This document shows, piece by piece, positions 27,380 through 35,772 of a stretch of 55,123 bases of DNA. This DNA is from Salinivirgaceae bacterium (GTDB taxonomy: Bacteria; Bacteroidota; Bacteroidia; Bacteroidales; Salinivirgaceae): assembly GCA_002869335.1 (NCBI GenBank), contig PKTE01000072.1, positions 1 through 55,123 of the forward strand, written 5' to 3'. A model generated the notes under the pieces. That model was not told the origin of the DNA, did not search any database, and worked only from the letters and a program-made list of their open reading frames with translations. Position numbers and translations under genes: made by a program. Numbering within the stretch: position 1 is the first letter of the stretch; each line of letters opens with the position of its first letter.

Positions 27380-29050
27380 ATGAAGAAATTTATTATACCA
27401 CTTATCATATTATTGCTGCCAACATTAGCACAAGCTGCTGTTGGGGCAACACAACTTGAAGGAGGGTTCAAAGTGGGACCTTCAATTATCTTAATTGCTA
27501 TTTTAGTTACGTTTGTCTTGGTTGGAATATTTTTCCGCGCTAAAGACACTACAGACTTTTATGCTGCCGGACGAAGTATTTCAAAAGTAGGTTCCGGTAT
27601 GGCCATTGCATCTAACTGGATGAGTGCTGCTTCATTTTTAGGAATGGCTGCGCTTATGTATGGTTCTGGATATCATGGACTTGCTTATGTAGTGGGTTGG
27701 ACCGGAGGTTATGTGCTTTTACTTGTGCTGATGGCCGGACAAATCCGTAAATACGGAAAATATACAGCTGCCGACTTTATTGGTGATCGCTATTATTCGC
27801 AATCGATGCGTGCAGTGGGCGCTATTATTGCCATTCTGATCTCCATCTCATATTGTGTGGGACAGTTTGTAGGTATTGGGCTTATGTTTAAATGGATTAT
27901 GGGACTTGATTATCAATGGGCCGTTGTAATTGGTGGGTCTGTTGTATTGGCTTACACGTTAATATCAGGTATGTTAGGAGTAACTAAAAACATGCAGATT
28001 CAATATGTAATTATTATTATTTCATTCCTTATTCCACTATTTATTTTAATGTTCAAATTTGACTACTTCTGGGTATTACCGCAAATTGGTTATGGTTCAG
28101 TTGTAACAGACGTGGTTCAGGGGGTGCCAGTGAGCGATATTGCCGGTATGGTCAATTCCATGGGGCACGATTTTGCCATTGTGCCATCTCCTGAGTATGC
28201 TATGCCATGGGATCCATCAACTGGTAAAACATTCTTCCAGTGGATGGCTATTGCATTCTCACTAATGATTGGTACTGCAGGTTTACCTCACGTTTTACAA
28301 CGTTTTTATATTGTACCAAAAGCCAGTGATGCTCGTTGGTCTGTGGTTTGGGGATTGTTCTTTATTTGTATTTTATATTGGAGTGCTCCTGTGTATTCAG
28401 CATTGGGTAAAATATTATCAGCTAATCCAGAGGTTGGAAAGCTTGCCAAAGATGCCATTGTAGTGTATACGGCTCAATTGGGTGATGTAAATCCTCTGAT
28501 TGTGGGTCTGTTGGCTGCCGGAGGTGTTTCTGCAGCGTTTTCAACAGTTTCTGGACTATTGGTTGCCGGAGCATCTGCATTTAGCCACGATTTATATGTG
28601 AAAGTGATTAATCCAAAAGCTTCACCTAAATTACAGTTAACCATGGCACGTGCCGGAACTATTTTGATGGCTATCATCGTGATTCTAATTGCAATTCTTG
28701 AACTTGGATTAATTGGAGAGTTAGTTGCTGTGGCATTTTCATTGGCCGGATGTACTATTTTCCCATTATTCTTACTTGGAATTTGGTGGAGTGGATCAAA
28801 TCGTCAGGGCGCCATTGCCGGACTTATTGTTGGAGGATTGGTTTCATTGATTGCCATCTTGTACTTTATTGCCGGTAAACAAGGCATTGAATTACCATTT
28901 GCTGAGTTTATAGGATATTACTTACAAGCATGGTATTTTGCTTGGATTGGTGCTCCATTATCAATTTTGACTAACATTATTGTGTCGAAAATGACTGCTA
29001 AAACACCATTAGAAATCCGCAAATTCTTAGTTGAACAAGTACATAGTTAA
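27380..29050 (+). CDS. Sodium:solute symporter, VC_2705/acetate-permease type
   Basis: The 556-residue SSS-family transporter has about 13 hydrophobic segments. Typical features are the first loop FFRAKDTTDFYAAGRSIS, then SNWMSAASFLGMAALMYGSGY, ADFIGDRYYSQSMRAVGA, and TAGLPHVLQRFYIV near the middle. These are shared with ActP and the VC_2705 subgroup, whose members commonly occur with a small DUF4212 protein and a DUF294/CBS protein, as here. The N-terminal MKKFIIPLIILLLPTLAQAAVG could be a cleaved signal or the first helix. Acetate or another short monocarboxylate with Na+ is the probable substrate, inferred from family. It is followed after 15 bases by a TPR gene. Confidence 0.9.
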   Translation: MKKFIIPLIILLLPTLAQAAVGATQLEGGFKVGPSIILIAILVTFVLVGIFFRAKDTTDFYAAGRSISKVGSGMAIASNWMSAASFLGMAALMYGSGYHGLAYVVGWTGGYVLLLVLMAGQIRKYGKYTAADFIGDRYYSQSMRAVGAIIAILISISYCVGQFVGIGLMFKWIMGLDYQWAVVIGGSVVLAYTLISGMLGVTKNMQIQYVIIIISFLIPLFILMFKFDYFWVLPQIGYGSVVTDVVQGVPVSDIAGMVNSMGHDFAIVPSPEYAMPWDPSTGKTFFQWMAIAFSLMIGTAGLPHVLQRFYIVPKASDARWSVVWGLFFICILYWSAPVYSALGKILSANPEVGKLAKDAIVVYTAQLGDVNPLIVGLLAAGGVSAAFSTVSGLLVAGASAFSHDLYVKVINPKASPKLQLTMARAGTILMAIIVILIAILELGLIGELVAVAFSLAGCTIFPLFLLGIWWSGSNRQGAIAGLIVGGLVSLIAILYFIAGKQGIELPFAEFIGYYLQAWYFAWIGAPLSILTNIIVSKMTAKTPLEIRKFLVEQVHS

Positions 29051-29065
29051 TAGATTAACTACCTT

Positions 29066-29842
29066 ATGATAAAATTAAACAGAAGAGCACTCATACTCGT
29101 TATGGGTGCTCTTGCACTTATTGCTTTTGGAATCGCTTCGGTTTACTACGGGATGGAAAATAAGAAAGTTGATCCGCGTGTAATAGAAGCTCGTCAGATT
29201 TATGATCGATTTGATATGTATGCATCAAATAGCGATTATAAGGGGGTATTTGCCATGCTTGACTCAGTCGAAAATATCTATAAGGCTATTCCACATTACC
29301 AAAACTCCTATGAATTGGGAGTGCTTGAAAATAACCGTGGAGCTGCATATCTTACCATGGCAATTCAGGATTCTGTTCAACCGTTTAGTTTTGATGGGGT
29401 TAATATACTTTCAAAGGATTCATTGCTTCATTTGAGCGAGCTGCATTTACAAAAAGCTATTGATATTTATGAGAATTGGAATGGCATTTATGCGGATAAA
29501 GACCAGGAGGCTATTAATTCTATAGTAAAACAGGATTTTTTTAATGGCTTAAATGAAAAAGATGCTGAAAAACGAAATGATTATTTTCTAAATAGGGTTG
29601 AGGAGATTGAGATGGCTAAGTTGGAAAACAAAAGGCGTTTATCGGTTGCTTTGACTAATTTAGGAATTGTCCAAAGGCATAAAGAGGATTATAAAAAGGC
29701 AATAGACCTTTATGGAAAAGCCTTAGAGCTTTGGAGTGAGAATTTGGCTGCAAAAAATAATCTCAATATTTTATTGGTCAAACCCATTGAAAAGCGTAAT
29801 TTCATTCAGAAAATGTTTCCACAGGAAAAAGATGAAGAATAG
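29066..29842 (+). CDS. Membrane-anchored TPR protein
   Basis: A single N-terminal membrane segment (ALILVMGALALIAFGIASVYYG, residues about 8-30) holds a soluble domain with TPR-like repeats. The clearest copy is near the C-terminus (SVALTNLGIVQRHKEDYKKAIDLYGKALELW, then AKNNLNILL), with an earlier weaker one around ENNRGAAYLTMAIQ. It lies between the symporter and the phosphoesterase genes with 15-base and 0-base gaps, so it is part of the same transcription unit. A scaffold role for the transporter complex is a guess. No catalytic motif is visible. Confidence 0.75.
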   Translation: MIKLNRRALILVMGALALIAFGIASVYYGMENKKVDPRVIEARQIYDRFDMYASNSDYKGVFAMLDSVENIYKAIPHYQNSYELGVLENNRGAAYLTMAIQDSVQPFSFDGVNILSKDSLLHLSELHLQKAIDIYENWNGIYADKDQEAINSIVKQDFFNGLNEKDAEKRNDYFLNRVEEIEMAKLENKRRLSVALTNLGIVQRHKEDYKKAIDLYGKALELWSENLAAKNNLNILLVKPIEKRNFIQKMFPQEKDEE

Positions 29843-30586
29843 ATGCGAATAGCCTTATTATCAGATGTTCACGAAGATATAATTAATCTCCAACTAGCAC
29901 TGGACAAAATAAGTCGTTTGCAGTGTGATGAGGTTATTTGTTTGGGAGATATTTCTGGTTATAGCGCTACACATCATGATTATTTGACTTCCCGTAATGC
30001 GCGGGAATGTCTAAAATTGTTAAGGGAGCATTGTCAATTAATAATTCCGGGTAATCACGATTTACATGCCGTTTATAGAACTCCAAAGTTCAGTGGATTT
30101 GAATATCCTTCCAAATGGTACGATATGGATTACTGGCAACGTACCGAATTATCAAAGGGGCAGGTTTGGCTATATGAGCATGATGAGCTTGATCCGCTAT
30201 ATACGAATGAGGATAACGACTTCCTATTTCATTTACAAGAGATGTCTATAAAGAAATATGGGGAGAGAAACATATTATTTTCACACTATTTATATCCTAA
30301 CTTAACAGGTTCTGAGCAAGTGTTCTATCATAATCCAGCCGAATTTAATGGGCATCGCGGTTTTATGAATAGATTAGGCGCTCAAATTAGTTTTGCAGGT
30401 CACCGTCATTTTGGAGGCGTAATGATTAACTCTGGTAAATCTTTAGTAACCAAGGGCTTGGGTAAGGTAGTAGCTGTGAAAGATGGTGATATAATACATG
30501 TACCTGCCATAACCAGAGCTGCTTCAAATAGTGGTTTCATGATTTTTGATGATGAAATAATGACAGTGCAAGGTTATAAAATCTAA
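29843..30586 (+). CDS. Calcineurin-like metallophosphoesterase
   Basis: The phosphodiesterase signatures occur in order: ALLSDVHEDI, ICLGDISGYS, IPGNHDLHA, FSHYLYP and FAGHRHFGG. The 247-residue chain has no signal peptide, so it is cytoplasmic. It resembles the MJ0936/YfcE-like group, whose natural substrates include cyclic-nucleotide and model phosphodiesters. The precise substrate is unknown here. Its ATG directly follows the TPR stop codon with no gap, implying translational coupling. A phosphoesterase in the same unit as a predicted nucleotidyltransferase-fold (DUF294) protein may indicate nucleotide signalling, but that is inference. Confidence 0.88.
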   Translation: MRIALLSDVHEDIINLQLALDKISRLQCDEVICLGDISGYSATHHDYLTSRNARECLKLLREHCQLIIPGNHDLHAVYRTPKFSGFEYPSKWYDMDYWQRTELSKGQVWLYEHDELDPLYTNEDNDFLFHLQEMSIKKYGERNILFSHYLYPNLTGSEQVFYHNPAEFNGHRGFMNRLGAQISFAGHRHFGGVMINSGKSLVTKGLGKVVAVKDGDIIHVPAITRAASNSGFMIFDDEIMTVQGYKI

Positions 30587-30754
30587 TTTCCAGTGCTACA
30601 TGATATTGTTCTTAAAGCAACGGAGGGAGTTGACTTTTGAGTCTTGAATTTTGAAAATTTGAATTGTGTCTTCTGTTTCTTGCAATTGATATTCTAACTT
30701 TCTTTTGCCTAATTGATAGTAATCTGATATCTTTAAATATGAAATAAATAAACT

Positions 30755-33199
30755 ATGCCAGGTAAAGGTCTATATAAATTTTTTGTGAGTATTGTATTGC
30801 CATCTATACTCGCTATCTTGTTGTTTGTCATTACATTCTTTGTAGTTATTATACCGCAGTTTGAAAAGAATTTACTTAATGCTAAAAAAGAGACAATTAA
30901 GGAATTAACCCAATCTGCATGGAGTGTGTTGGACGAGCATAGGCAGGAGGTGGAAGATAGTCTGTTAACACTTGATGACGCCCAGCAAAAAGCTGCGCAT
31001 CAGATTGAGAAAATGCGTTATGGTAAAAATCGAAAAGACTATTTCTGGATTATTGATATGCGTCCATTCATGGTGATGCATCCATACCGTACGGAGTTGA
31101 TGGGGGATGATCTGTCAGAGTATAAAGATAATCATGGAAATAAGCTTTTTGTGGAGGCTGTTGAGGTTGTGAAAAATAAACAAGACGGCTTTGTAAACTA
31201 TTATTGGCAATGGAAAGATGATACCACCCGTATTGTTCCCAAATTATCATATGTAAAAGGGTTTGAACCCTGGGGATGGATTATTGGTACCGGTATTTAT
31301 CTGGAAGATGTACGCGCTGAAATAGCCCATCTGAAAAATCGATTATTGTTGATTTCTGTAGGTATTGTTTTCATTATCATATTGATTTGGTTTTATGTGA
31401 TTAGGCAAAGTTTACGTATTGAGAATAGTAGAAGAGGGGCAGAGCAAAATCTGCGACTGTCGCGGCAGAAATATAAATCCCTGGTAGAGGCCAGTACAGA
31501 TGGCACACTAATGATGGTTAATGACGAGATTATTTATCATAATCTGAAATTCAGAAAGCTTATTGAGAAATCTCAGGAGGATGGGTCAAATTTGGTTTTT
31601 GATGAATTATTTTCGCAGAAATGGGATAATATAAAGGCAAGTATAAAACAGCCTGATAAGTCACACAGTATTGAGTCTAAACTGATTGTTTCTCCTACAT
31701 GTGCCAAAGATGTAGTCCTTACTACTTCAAAGGTAGATTACTCAGGATCAGAAGGATACATTGTGATTGTGAAAGATGTTTCTACCGATAGACAGATAAG
31801 TAAAGAGTCGCAGGAGCTGGCGCGTGAGTTACAATTGCCTATGCTCAATATGAGTAAACCCATTGCCGGAAATGTGCAGCCTCTTTATACTGTAACATAT
31901 GAAACCTCTGTACACGAGGTGGCTAAACTGATGAAGAGATATGAGACATCTGCAGTGTTTGTAACTGCTGGTGGACAAATTGTAGGAATAATAACCGAAA
32001 AAAATATACCCAGTAGAATTGTAGCAGAAGGAAAGGAATTGACTACACCTGCTTCGGAAATAATGACTGCACCGGTACTTTCTATAGAAAATACTGCACC
32101 GCTGTATAAGGCTTTATTAATGAGTTGGAAGGATCAGGCTACGCATTTATTGGTGAAAAATGAAAATGATGAACCTATAGGTGTAGTGAGTAGAAGTGAG
32201 CTATTGGAATTTCAGCAAAATAGCTTAGGTTTTTTATCGAAAGAGATATATTCAGCTGAGACCATTGCAGAACTGGTTAAATTACACAAGCGTGTGCCGG
32301 TATTGGTAAAAGCGCTGCTAGATAGTGGAAGCAAATCGAGCAATATCACCTACGTAAATTCTTTTGTTGCCGATGCTATTCATCATCGGGTAATAGAATT
32401 AGCCATTGAGAAATTGGGTGAACCACCAGCAACGTTTTGTTTTATGGTAATGGGCAGTGAGGGACGCATGGAAGAGACTCTTTATACCGATCAGGATAAT
32501 GCTATTGTGTACGAAGATAATGTGGCCGATGTCAGTTATTTTAATCAGCTTTCTAAGCAAATAACGGAAGATCTACACAAAATAGGTTATAACCGATGCA
32601 AAGGCGATATAATGGCCAGTAATGCTAAATGGTGCAAATCACTTTCGGAATGGAAGCAATATTTTACAGATTGGACCCAATCACCCGATCCGCAAAATGT
32701 GTTGGATAGTAGTATTTTCTTTGACTTCAGATGTGTGTATGGTAATATGCAGCTTTCTGAAATGTTGAGGTTTCATTTGAAAAAATTGACTCCAAAAAAT
32801 GGCTTATTTTTTTATCATATGGCACAATCGCTGAACCGTTTTAAACCAGTGATCAATAGTGAAACGGTGGATCTTAAAAAAATACTTTTCCCACTGGTGG
32901 GGGCCATTCGGGTTTATAGCCTACACTATGGCTTTAGTACCACAAATACAATTACTCGATTGAAGCAACTCACCGAAAAACTCGAGCGTGTTGATGTCAA
33001 AGAGGTGCTCTATATATACGATTTTCTTACCCGGAAACGCCTCGAAATACAAACCAATGCTATTATGAATAATGAGCCACCCGATAATATGCTCGACATT
33101 ACTACGTTAACCATTGCTGAACGTAAATTACTGGATCATGCATTTGCCAAAATCAATGAGCTCTTAACGGGGTTGAATATGGATTTTGCAAGATCGTAA
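30755..33199 (+). CDS. Cache-PAS-CBS-DUF294 signalling nucleotidyltransferase-fold protein
   Basis: The order of domains in this 814-residue protein is membrane helix (about 10-32), extracytoplasmic sCache_2-type sensor (about 35-190; RKDYFWIIDMRPFMVMHPY, EPWGWIIGTGIYLEDV), second helix (about 195-215), a PAS-like domain (SLVEASTDGTLMMV), two CBS motifs (about 375-490; TSAVFVTAGGQIVGIITE, THLLVKNENDEPIGVVSR), then DUF294 with the GlnD-like nucleotidyltransferase motif MGSEGRMEETLYTDQDNAIVY, and DUF294_C to the end. DUF294/CBS proteins commonly accompany VC_2705-type symporters and are thought to sense metabolites or control the transporter. Here the fused Cache sensor may detect an external acid. 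A 168-base gap separates it from the preceding gene, so it may have its own promoter. Confidence 0.88.
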   Translation: MPGKGLYKFFVSIVLPSILAILLFVITFFVVIIPQFEKNLLNAKKETIKELTQSAWSVLDEHRQEVEDSLLTLDDAQQKAAHQIEKMRYGKNRKDYFWIIDMRPFMVMHPYRTELMGDDLSEYKDNHGNKLFVEAVEVVKNKQDGFVNYYWQWKDDTTRIVPKLSYVKGFEPWGWIIGTGIYLEDVRAEIAHLKNRLLLISVGIVFIIILIWFYVIRQSLRIENSRRGAEQNLRLSRQKYKSLVEASTDGTLMMVNDEIIYHNLKFRKLIEKSQEDGSNLVFDELFSQKWDNIKASIKQPDKSHSIESKLIVSPTCAKDVVLTTSKVDYSGSEGYIVIVKDVSTDRQISKESQELARELQLPMLNMSKPIAGNVQPLYTVTYETSVHEVAKLMKRYETSAVFVTAGGQIVGIITEKNIPSRIVAEGKELTTPASEIMTAPVLSIENTAPLYKALLMSWKDQATHLLVKNENDEPIGVVSRSELLEFQQNSLGFLSKEIYSAETIAELVKLHKRVPVLVKALLDSGSKSSNITYVNSFVADAIHHRVIELAIEKLGEPPATFCFMVMGSEGRMEETLYTDQDNAIVYEDNVADVSYFNQLSKQITEDLHKIGYNRCKGDIMASNAKWCKSLSEWKQYFTDWTQSPDPQNVLDSSIFFDFRCVYGNMQLSEMLRFHLKKLTPKNGLFFYHMAQSLNRFKPVINSETVDLKKILFPLVGAIRVYSLHYGFSTTNTITRLKQLTEKLERVDVKEVLYIYDFLTRKRLEIQTNAIMNNEPPDNMLDITTLTIAERKLLDHAFAKINELLTGLNMDFARS

Positions 33200-33322
33200 G
33201 TAAAAGCAGCCACAATAAACCTTCTATATTTTGTAGACATGTAAGTTTTTTCATCGCAATTAATGGCTTCTAAGTTTTAGTAAATGATGAAAAATTTATG
33301 TGAAATTTAGTTAGAATTTACT

Positions 33323-33362
33323 AAGTAACTTTTAGTAACTTACTTTTAGTAACTTACCTTTT
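33323..33362. repeat. Short direct repeats upstream of the AAA ATPase gene
   Basis: AGTAACTT occurs at 33324, 33334 and 33348. The last two lie within adjacent 14-bp units (AGTAACTTACTTTT / AGTAACTTACCTTT). They sit immediately upstream of the promoter boxes and could be binding sites for a regulator. Confidence 0.6.
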
Positions 33363-33398
33363 GTAATTTAACTTATTTGTTATACTTTTGAAGTATAA
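33360..33398 (+). promoter_or_regulatory. Promoter with overlapping palindromic operator for the AAA ATPase gene
   Basis: TTTG (33360-33363) and TACTTTTG (33383-33390) are 19 bases apart, an exact Bacteroidota promoter match 20 bases before the ATG. The box is embedded in a perfect inverted repeat, TTATACTT-TTG-AAGTATAA (33380-33398), which would let a dimeric repressor cover the promoter. Confidence 0.6.
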
Positions 33399-33410
33399 AA
33401 TATTTTTACG

Positions 33411-34541
33411 ATGGTTGCAATAAATAGAAATCCTTTTCCGGTTAGTGCTTATCAGGGAGCTGAATACTTTTGCGATAGGGAGGAAGAGTTGCAGTTTATT
33501 ACCAATGCAGTTTTGAATGGTGAATCTGTGACTTTGATGGCTATTAGGCGAATGGGTAAAACAGGTTTAATTCATCACTTCAAAGCGAATAAACCGAATG
33601 GAGTTGAGGTAATTTATGTAGATATTTTAGACACAGAAAATATGTCTGATTTTCTGAATAAGTTATCATCTGCAATATTATCGCAGTTTAAGGAGAGTTC
33701 AGGCATTGGTACCAAAATTTGGAAATTCATTAAAACATTGCGTCCTACATTAACTTTTGATCCCTTAACCGGAAGTCCTCAGGCTTCTTTCTCTGCCGTA
33801 CCTGACGATGTTTTCAGTAATATCGAATCTGTTTTACAGTTTCTTGAACAACAACAAGTTACAATAGTAATTGCCATAGATGAGTTTCAACAAATATTAC
33901 AATATCAGGAGCAAAATGTAGATGCCTGGCTGCGCACAAAAGTGCAGACGCTTAAAAATATTCGTTTTATTTTTTCAGGTAGTCAACAGCATCTAATGAC
34001 AGAGCTTTTTGCAAATCCTGCACGTCCGTTTTACCGAAGTACAGCATTTTTAAGGCTTCAGAAAATAAATAAGGATACTTATAGCAAATTCATACGTGCA
34101 CAATTCTCGAAACATAATCGGAAAATATCTAAAAAAATTACAGATGAGATTTTAGATTGGACAGAAGCCCATACTTATTATGTACAGCAATTGTGTAACA
34201 GAATTTATGCTTCAGGGATAAAAGGAATTACAGAAAAAGAATGGAGGCAACAAGCTGCAAATTTGCTCAATGAACAAGAGATGTTATTTTTTTCTTTTAG
34301 AAATATGTTGGCAAAAAACCAATGGAATTTATTAAAAGCAATTTCTAAAGAAGGCATTGTATATCAGCCCACATCATCAGCTTTTATAAAGAAATATAAT
34401 TTGAGTTCTTCTGCCAGTGTACTAAAAGCTATAAAAAGAATTGTTGAAATTGGACTTGTTTATAAAAATTTTGATACTGAAGGCAGAGAATATTATAGCA
34501 TGTATGATGTGTTTTTTAAACGATGGAGTGAGTTGAAATAG
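33411..34541 (+). CDS. AAA-family P-loop ATPase with winged-helix C-terminus
   Basis: This 376-residue protein resembles the ATPase_2/AAA_14 group of STAND-like proteins. It has the Walker A region LMAIRRMGKTGLIHHF (about residues 42-57), Walker B IVIAIDEFQQI (about 153-163), a sensor-like strand NIRFIFSGSQQH, and a helical domain with AHTYYVQQLCNRIY. A winged-helix-like C-terminal part (LLKAISKEG, LSSSASVLKAIKRIVEIGLVY, YYSMYDVFFKRWSEL) follows. There is no membrane segment. These proteins are widespread in Bacteroidota and archaea, often with undefined function, possibly DNA-related or toxin-like. Its promoter overlaps a palindrome, suggesting a tight repression. Confidence 0.8.
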   Translation: MVAINRNPFPVSAYQGAEYFCDREEELQFITNAVLNGESVTLMAIRRMGKTGLIHHFKANKPNGVEVIYVDILDTENMSDFLNKLSSAILSQFKESSGIGTKIWKFIKTLRPTLTFDPLTGSPQASFSAVPDDVFSNIESVLQFLEQQQVTIVIAIDEFQQILQYQEQNVDAWLRTKVQTLKNIRFIFSGSQQHLMTELFANPARPFYRSTAFLRLQKINKDTYSKFIRAQFSKHNRKISKKITDEILDWTEAHTYYVQQLCNRIYASGIKGITEKEWRQQAANLLNEQEMLFFSFRNMLAKNQWNLLKAISKEGIVYQPTSSAFIKKYNLSSSASVLKAIKRIVEIGLVYKNFDTEGREYYSMYDVFFKRWSELK

Positions 34542-34644
34542 TTTTTTGCGTAAAGCATTAATTCCCATTGACTTTTATCGTTAATATCTGACAAAAGAAT
34601 TCGTGTTTTCCTAACTTTACTATTGAATCTAAAAATATTGCATT

Positions 34645-35745
34645 ATGAAGAATATGATAATTAAATTACTTGCAATCATTGTGTTAAGCTTTTCTTTATT
34701 TAGTTGTAATGAACCTACGCAAGAACTAAAAGCAAAGAATGATCTGCAATATGATAAGGTGATTGTATCGTATAATGTGGCTGCTGAGGAATGGCCTGAA
34801 GAGTTGAGGAGTGAGGATTCCAGATGGCAAAACTGTATCCCTTTTTTATTGCCACAATCTGATATTGATTATAATGCATTTCTGGAAAAATACATCAGGG
34901 CTGCATTGAAGAAAGATGGAGTAATATATGATGAAACCATTGTTGATGAACCATATAAACCAATTACTGAGAAGTTATTATATCAACCAGGAGCGAAATG
35001 GCACTCTTACTTGTATGGGGTGGATAATGTGGATACAGTAAACCTGGAAGAGAATGTTAAATTGATTGATTTTGAGCGATATGTATCAGCAATTTTCTTT
35101 GAGGAGTGGTTTTTTAACGTTAAAAATCTTGAATTTGATAAGACTGTTTTGGGAGTGTCTCCAGTTTTTAGGTTTATACGAGATGATCAACTTATGAGAG
35201 GACGTTCCGGAATAGTTATGCCAGCGTTAAATATGGATGCATCAGCCTTGAAACAGTCTGATGAGCGTTTGGAGCGGGTTGGGAAATTGGTGTATGAATA
35301 TAAAATGTATCCGGCATCTTGTGCTGGAGAACAAGAGGGCTTTGCAGAAGAGCGAGTGAACTTCTATGCGCCAATGCTTAACAGTCATGGATTTATGCGA
35401 ATAATGGAAAAACTGATATTCAGCGCCATCAAAGGAGAACTAACTGTATATGATTTTTATGATAAAAGCAAGCAACTATCTAAAGATGAGGTGGCTGAGA
35501 GATGTAATTATCTTCCAGAGGAGGTTATGATGATCGATTATGATGGTAATGAGATTTTAAAAACAATAGAACCATATTTGGATGTGTATGAGATTGAATC
35601 GATGGTATTCGAAGAAGAGCTTTATATTGATTGGGAAACATTACGATTAACAAAGAAAGTTGTTAGTATAACTCCAGTACGAACATATTTCCATGAAAGC
35701 GGAGAGAGGCGGAAGAAGTTGATGGTGACTATAAAAATGCAGTAA
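34645..35745 (+). CDS. Uncharacterised lipoprotein
   Basis: A lipoprotein signal (LLAIIVLSFSLFSCNEP, Cys21) is clear, so the protein is anchored outside the cytoplasm. I do not recognise the remaining 345 residues. They are acidic, with many Glu, Asp and aromatic residues (EEWPEELRSEDSRW, FEEWFFNVKNLEFDKTV, EIESMVFEEELYIDWETL), and no repeats or catalytic motif stand out. A family of long gliding-motility-associated lipoproteins (GldM/PorN types) was considered, but no signature supports it. It stands alone between the AAA ATPase gene (103-base gap) and the convergent sensor phosphatase (27-base gap). Confidence 0.7.
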   Translation: MKNMIIKLLAIIVLSFSLFSCNEPTQELKAKNDLQYDKVIVSYNVAAEEWPEELRSEDSRWQNCIPFLLPQSDIDYNAFLEKYIRAALKKDGVIYDETIVDEPYKPITEKLLYQPGAKWHSYLYGVDNVDTVNLEENVKLIDFERYVSAIFFEEWFFNVKNLEFDKTVLGVSPVFRFIRDDQLMRGRSGIVMPALNMDASALKQSDERLERVGKLVYEYKMYPASCAGEQEGFAEERVNFYAPMLNSHGFMRIMEKLIFSAIKGELTVYDFYDKSKQLSKDEVAERCNYLPEEVMMIDYDGNEILKTIEPYLDVYEIESMVFEEELYIDWETLRLTKKVVSITPVRTYFHESGERRKKLMVTIKMQ

Positions 35746-35772
35746 TTTTAACTTTAATACATAATAAAATAT

